Shown here piece after piece: positions 5,852 to 9,565 of a stretch of DNA of 9,565 nucleotides. The stretch is from Candidatus Collierbacteria bacterium GW2011_GWB1_44_6 (GTDB taxonomy: Bacteria; Patescibacteriota; Microgenomatia; UBA1400; MFAQ01). Position 1 is the stretch's first letter; the number at the start of each line of letters is the position of its first letter. The translations under genes and the position numbers were made by a program. The notes beneath the pieces were generated by a model, which did no database searches, was not told where the DNA came from, and was given only the letters and a program-made list of their open reading frames with translations. The stretch lies in NCBI GenBank assembly GCA_000998025.1, contig LCJG01000051.1:1-9565 (forward strand). The letters run 5' to 3'.

Positions 5852-7485
5852 ACGCCAAGTACCAGAAGGTTAATTGGACTCAAGCGATTCCTTTTTTAGG
5901 AAACTACACTAAAGACGGTCAGCGGGGTATCAATGCCGGAAAGTCTCTCGCCAAGTCCATTGATACTTTGATTGTCTCTGTCACCCCATATGCCGACTTG
6001 CTCGGTTTTCAAACTGGCCAAGCCACACCTTCGGGACAGCCCAAACCGCAATCCATTGAAGATCGCATCGTTTTTATGGCGCAAACTCTAGACAAAATCA
6101 GCCCTGACTTGGAAAAAGTCGAGCTGGATATCACCAACGCTCAAAAAGAGCTCGATCAAATTGACCCGAACAGATACCCCCAAACTCTAGCCGGTAAAAA
6201 TATACGTAGCAAAATAATCGAAGTTCGATCGGCTATCAATGAATCAGCCCAGCTTCTCTCCCAAGCAAAACCTCTAATCAAGTTATTCCCTGATCTACTG
6301 GGAAATCCAAATGCCAAAACCTATATGGTGCTTTTTCAAAATGATGCAGAACTACGTCCCACCGGAGGTTTTATGACGGCATATGCCTTTTTAAGAGTTA
6401 CCAAGGGGAAGATTGAACCACTTTCCTCTTTTGATATTTATGATCTCGACGCCAGATTCAACAAAAAAGTTCCTGCGCACGAAGCCATCAAGAAATATTT
6501 GAACGAAACCTATTTAAATTTACGCAATTCAAATATGTCTCCTGACTATAAAGTTTCCATGGATCTTTTTTATAAATATTATCGGGACATCCCTGGTTTC
6601 CCCAAGCCCGACGGCATTATTGCCATCGATACCCGTTTTCCGGTGGAAATTCTAAAAGTAATTGGTCCCATTGGAGTTGGTGGCTGGGGGAACTTTGGCC
6701 CCCAGAACGACCCGGCTTGTGATTGCCCCCAGGTAGTGTATGCCCTAGAGCAAATAGCTGACCGACCCATTGCCGGCTATAGAACCGGAAGGAAAGCTGT
6801 CCTGGGGCCTCTAATGCACTCCATGATGGCCAATGCCATGGGGAGCCCCAAACACCTCTGGCCCAAATTAGTTAACGTTGTTCTGGACTCCATAAAACAG
6901 AAGCACCTCTTATTCTATTTCTTGGAAGACAAAACCCAGAAAGTGGCCGAAGACTTCAATGCGGCCGGTCGCATCCGTCCGTATGCTTACGATTATCTTC
7001 ACATCAACGATGCCAACCTTGGTGGAGCCAAATCGGATATGTATATTACCCGGCAAGTGGAACAAGAAATCGAAACGGGCAATGGTACCGTGACCAAAAC
7101 AGTCTCCATTAGCTACCACAATCCTCGCAAGGGTAGCAACTGCAATCTGGAGGCCGGTCAGCTTTGTCTCAATGGTGTTTATCGTGATTACGTGCGGCTC
7201 TTAGTCCCCAAGGGTTCCAAGCTTCTTTCAGTGGTCGGCTCAGAAGTCAAAGAACAAGTCTCCGAAGATCTAGACAAAACCGTCTTCGAAGCCTTCTTTA
7301 CTATGCGGCCAGAGTCTCAAAGCAAAATAGTTTTCAAGTACGAGCTTCCCCCGTTGGATTTATCTACCTACAAACTCCTCATCCAAAAACAGCCCGGTCT
7401 ACCTATCGTCAAACACACTATCACGCTAAACGGTAATCAAATCGAAGTTGATGTCAACGAAGATAAGGAACTGATTCTAAATTAA
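5797..7485 (+). CDS. DUF4012 domain protein, cell-envelope (main body)
   Basis: The body is 562 residues if read from TTG 5797, but that start is probably an artefact of a frame break, since the anchor lies upstream in another frame. Joined, the protein would be about 590 residues with most of its mass outside the membrane. Residues about 10-165 are charged and helix-like, including a run rich in Leu/Asp/Glu (95-125). The DUF4012 hallmark is at 173-205: YMVLFQNDAELRPTGGF (176-192) then a GKI turn. Later blocks AIDTRFPVEILKVIGPIGV, RTGRKAVLGPL and INDANLGGAKSDMYI also fit the family. Residues about 410-525 look like a beta-rich C-terminal domain (YVRLLVPKGSKLL, FKYELPP). Four cysteines (308, 310, 449, 457) could form disulfides outside the cell. 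Molecular function is unknown; placement after a sugar transferase suggests a role in glycan or surface assembly. Confidence 0.88.
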   Translation: MVAAKTESQLLRDQMDDLDAKYQKVNWTQAIPFLGNYTKDGQRGINAGKSLAKSIDTLIVSVTPYADLLGFQTGQATPSGQPKPQSIEDRIVFMAQTLDKISPDLEKVELDITNAQKELDQIDPNRYPQTLAGKNIRSKIIEVRSAINESAQLLSQAKPLIKLFPDLLGNPNAKTYMVLFQNDAELRPTGGFMTAYAFLRVTKGKIEPLSSFDIYDLDARFNKKVPAHEAIKKYLNETYLNLRNSNMSPDYKVSMDLFYKYYRDIPGFPKPDGIIAIDTRFPVEILKVIGPIGVGGWGNFGPQNDPACDCPQVVYALEQIADRPIAGYRTGRKAVLGPLMHSMMANAMGSPKHLWPKLVNVVLDSIKQKHLLFYFLEDKTQKVAEDFNAAGRIRPYAYDYLHINDANLGGAKSDMYITRQVEQEIETGNGTVTKTVSISYHNPRKGSNCNLEAGQLCLNGVYRDYVRLLVPKGSKLLSVVGSEVKEQVSEDLDKTVFEAFFTMRPESQSKIVFKYELPPLDLSTYKLLIQKQPGLPIVKHTITLNGNQIEVDVNEDKELILN

Positions 7486-7489
7486 ATTC

Positions 7490-8029
7490 ATGAGGCAGTC
7501 ATATACTGACACCGGCATCGTGATTCGCTCTGTGGACTCTGGCGAAGCCGATAAATTTGTTTCTATTGTTTCCGAAAATCATGGCTTAGGAAATTTTGTG
7601 GCCAAAGGTGCCAGAAGACTTTCTTCCAAGAAAGCTCCTCATCTAGACATGCTCAATGTCGTCAAATATAGTGTCGGCAGAGGTGAGAGCCCTCGTTTTC
7701 TAAATCAAGTTGAATCAGTTTCTTATTTTCCAGGAATAAAAAAAGATTTTTCCAAAATAGGCTTATCGCTTACTATATCTGAAATTCTATCCAACACCTT
7801 ACCTCAAGATGTAGAAGACAGGGAAATATATCTTTCCTTCAAATCTTTTCTGGAAGCCTTGGAATACACTAAGACAAAAAAAGAAACTAATAGTTTGGGG
7901 CGGCGTTTTGGGCTTTTTCTGATGAGGCATTTGGGCTACCCTCCACCAAAATTTCCGGATACCGATAATTTATCCGGCTATTTTGAAACTCTCATGAGTC
8001 GAAAAATAATCAGCACCGACCTCCATTAA
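7490..8029 (+). CDS. recO: DNA repair protein RecO, short form without zinc-binding cysteines
   Basis: RecO helps load RecA on SSB-coated single-stranded DNA in the RecFOR pathway. The N-terminal OB-fold region is recognisable: YTDTGIVIRSVDSGEADKF (5-23), then NFVAKGARRLSSKKAPHLD (35-53), the basic KGARR/SKK stretch typical of RecO, and FLNQVESVSYF (70-80). The remainder (about 85-179) matches the helical C-terminal domain, with FGLFLMRHLGYPP (140-152) and a final YFETLMSRKIIS. At 179 residues it is shorter than the usual 220-250 and contains no cysteine, so the C4 zinc site of many RecO proteins is absent. I regard this as the natural CPR form and not a truncation, because the terminal helix is present. 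It starts 4 bp after the DUF4012 stop, without a nearby Shine-Dalgarno site, so it is probably co-transcribed. Confidence 0.85.
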   Translation: MRQSYTDTGIVIRSVDSGEADKFVSIVSENHGLGNFVAKGARRLSSKKAPHLDMLNVVKYSVGRGESPRFLNQVESVSYFPGIKKDFSKIGLSLTISEILSNTLPQDVEDREIYLSFKSFLEALEYTKTKKETNSLGRRFGLFLMRHLGYPPPKFPDTDNLSGYFETLMSRKIISTDLH

Positions 8030-8030
8030 T

Positions 8031-8129
8031 CTACGGCACAAACGGCTTGTAGAATCTCGTGTATATCTTCATCGGTTTGGGTGCATTGTTGTATATATCC
8101 GTCCTGTAGGCAAACTTCTCCGAAGGCGC
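8031..8129 (-). CDS. Probable true C-terminus of the surface protein, displaced by a -1 frame break
   Basis: In the - strand frame ending at TAG (8031-8033), the sequence reads APSEKFAYRTDIYNNAP followed by a short basic-aromatic tail ending FVP. From memory, related surface proteins end with a segment like PAEKFxYRPDL...NAP...MK, so this frame fits the family much better than the long frame's tail (RLRRSLPTG...). The long frame is good up to GNGSFIGW (residues 470-477, codon W at 8129-8131). One missing base at about 8127-8131 would connect them. Extended this way the gene ends one base from the recO stop (8027-8029). The homology statement is recollection, not a search. Confidence 0.5.
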   Translation of the reverse strand, partial: APSEKFAYRTDIYNNAPKPMKIYTRFYKPFVP

Positions 8130-9565
8130 CAGCCAATAAATGAACCATTCCCCAAGAACTGACTGTCTGTCTTATCACACCCATTACTATCAGCATCGAG
8201 ACATGGCACCGCGATATTGGCCCCCACGTACCATCCATCCGCGCGGGTCACTCCCGGGTCAAAAGTAATGGTGCCTTTAGCAATCACTGCCAAGAAAGCG
8301 CCATTGGGAACAGTAATATTTCCCGTTATGCGGATATCTCCGTTCACATGGAAGATGGCCTTTTGGGTTCCGGTCGGATTAAAGCCAAAAGAGGTAATCG
8401 AACCGGCACTCTTAAAGATTTGATACCCGGCACCCGCATCATCATAATTTATGGCTTGTCCGTCCGTCCAAACTGTTTTCGCAAAAAGATTAAAACGTTT
8501 ATCATAGAAACTCCAGTCGTATACTTGTCCTCCATACTTACTTTCTTTTTCCCAGAGTTTGTAACTTACTTGAGCACTAGGGTTTGATCCCAGCATATCT
8601 GCCGGACGGGGGACACCGTAAGCCAAGAACCCCACCCTGTTTCCTATCGTTGTGTCTGGTAATATGAGGGACATCTCGGTTGGCAAACCGGAAGGAATCT
8701 CACTCCTTATCCCATCGTCCCCGTAGACACTTCCTCCCACCGCTTGCCACCAGCCGCTATATATTCTCCAAAAGCCAAAACTCATGTTGTTTACCACGCT
8801 ACATGGTTGGGTGAGACAAGTTATCGGGTTGCTGGGTACCACCGCGACAGATGTATTGCACGTCAGCTTTGGTCCTCCGGCTACTTCATAGATGTCACTG
8901 AGAGCACTAAAGTCATAGCCGTAGTTAGCCGGAGCATACACCCTTATGGCATAGTTGCCATTGGAATCGGTCGTAGTTGCCGACAGAGGCGACCAGGGGT
9001 GAGGAGCCACACTGCTTTGGTCACTAAAGCCAAAGCTTCTGTTGGCCAGTCCTATTCCCGCCGGTAGTCCTGTTAGATATCCGGTGGCCGGATCAAAAGC
9101 CGGACAAGACGAGTAGTCGGAAGCATTAAAGATGGTTCCCCTTACTTCACCGAGACAATCTTCTGTCAGAGGGATGCCGGCACAATCATCAGTACCACAG
9201 TCTTCCCTGCAGGTTCTCGCGTGCTCATGGTTTGCGTCACAAGCAGTCCAGTTTGAAACATACGCCGGATTGGCCACATCAAATCCTTCGACACAAAAAC
9301 TTCTAATTTCTGATGAAGGCGAAACTGTTCCACTTTTATTCGTAGCTTTTACATTCCAATACTTGGTACCCACCGAAACCGTTGCTGTGTAATTCGTCAG
9401 AGGAGCAGTACCGTCTGATGTGTTGTAAGCACTCCCTCCCGTACAAGGATTGGTGGCATTTGTCCCTACACACAAGTTGTAGCTCCTAGTTGTTCCCGTA
9501 CATTCATTCCCCCAAGCCGCAGTCGCATTCCAAGAAAAAGGTACACTCGTCGTTGTCACCTCACC
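8069..9565 (-). CDS. Large secreted/surface protein with FN3-like, cysteine-rich and beta-solenoid-like regions (partial)
   Basis: The frame is open to the right edge, so the N-terminus and any signal peptide lie outside. Counting from GTG 9559, residues about 1-90 resemble a fibronectin type III or Ig-like module (FSWNAT, KYWNVKATN, SFCV). Residues 104-136 are thrombospondin-1-like: W104, C107, C117, C121, C126 and C135 in WTACD, RTCREDCGTDDC and LTEDC. Residues 138-220 resemble a CNA-B or carboxypeptidase-regulatory sandwich (GEVRGTIFNAS, then TTDSNGNYAIRVYAP). A tryptophan motif GWWQAVGGSVYG (269-280) follows, then repeating beta strands (400-450, VNGDIRITGNITV) suggesting a solenoid. The chain is rich in Asn, Thr, Ser and Gly and has many cysteines, as expected outside the cell. 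I associate this architecture with surface proteins of Microgenomates; function is unknown. After W477 the frame gives a basic, family-unlike tail, so the real C-terminus is probably in another frame. Confidence 0.78.
   Translation of the reverse strand, partial: GEVTTTSVPFSWNATAAWGNECTGTTRSYNLCVGTNATNPCTGGSAYNTSDGTAPLTNYTATVSVGTKYWNVKATNKSGTVSPSSEIRSFCVEGFDVANPAYVSNWTACDANHEHARTCREDCGTDDCAGIPLTEDCLGEVRGTIFNASDYSSCPAFDPATGYLTGLPAGIGLANRSFGFSDQSSVAPHPWSPLSATTTDSNGNYAIRVYAPANYGYDFSALSDIYEVAGGPKLTCNTSVAVVPSNPITCLTQPCSVVNNMSFGFWRIYSGWWQAVGGSVYGDDGIRSEIPSGLPTEMSLILPDTTIGNRVGFLAYGVPRPADMLGSNPSAQVSYKLWEKESKYGGQVYDWSFYDKRFNLFAKTVWTDGQAINYDDAGAGYQIFKSAGSITSFGFNPTGTQKAIFHVNGDIRITGNITVPNGAFLAVIAKGTITFDPGVTRADGWYVGANIAVPCLDADSNGCDKTDSQFLGNGSFIGWRLRRSLPTGRIYTTMHPNR

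Noticed and set aside
8026..8238. A 70-codon - strand open frame overlapping the 3' end of the surface protein gene
   Set aside because: It is the third frame over the same stretch. It lacks both the GSFIGW segment and the PSEKFAYRTD segment and shows no family-like sequence.
8217..9392. Several + strand open frames of 68-107 codons opposite the surface protein gene
   Set aside because: They are antisense shadows of a long, clearly family-like - strand gene and have no recognisable motifs.

Overview
The window looks like chromosomal DNA from a Candidate Phyla Radiation (Patescibacteria) bacterium, most likely of the Microgenomates group. This placement is inference from gene content: a DUF4012 protein, a short cysteine-free RecO, a large FN3/cysteine-rich secreted protein of a kind I associate with these genomes, very tight gene packing and weak or absent Shine-Dalgarno sites. 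TGA serves as an ordinary stop in three genes, which argues against the CPR lineages that read TGA as glycine.

Layout. Positions 2-3979 (+) hold four glycosyltransferases in a row (GT4, GT2, GT4, GT4), the first cut by the window edge. All three junctions are 4-base ATGA stop/start overlaps, so this is one translationally coupled operon. Positions 3950-4972 (-) encode a mannose-1-phosphate guanylyltransferase-like enzyme (manC) whose 3' end overlaps the last glycosyltransferase by 30 bp. A 73-bp divergent spacer (4973-5045) carries a strong imperfect palindrome. A second + operon follows: a polyprenyl-phosphate sugar-1-phosphate transferase (5046-5696), a DUF4012 envelope protein (5708-7485, with an apparent frameshift) and recO (7490-8029). 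A partial secreted multidomain protein runs on the - strand from the right edge down to about 8031, also with an apparent frameshift near its 3' end.

The genes plausibly work together in making a surface glycan. The small transferase would load the first sugar-phosphate on the lipid carrier, ManC would supply GDP-mannose, and the four glycosyltransferases would extend the chain at the cytoplasmic face. DUF4012 and the secreted protein would act outside the membrane. recO, a DNA-repair gene, appears simply co-transcribed.

I see no tRNA, rRNA, CRISPR array, insertion sequence or clear terminator, and no gene-free stretch above 300 bp. I do not find convincing evidence for a wholly new system. 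The best leads are the two -1 frame breaks in the two envelope genes, the first GT4 lacking a normally conserved Glu, the divergent ManC motifs and the divergent-promoter palindrome.
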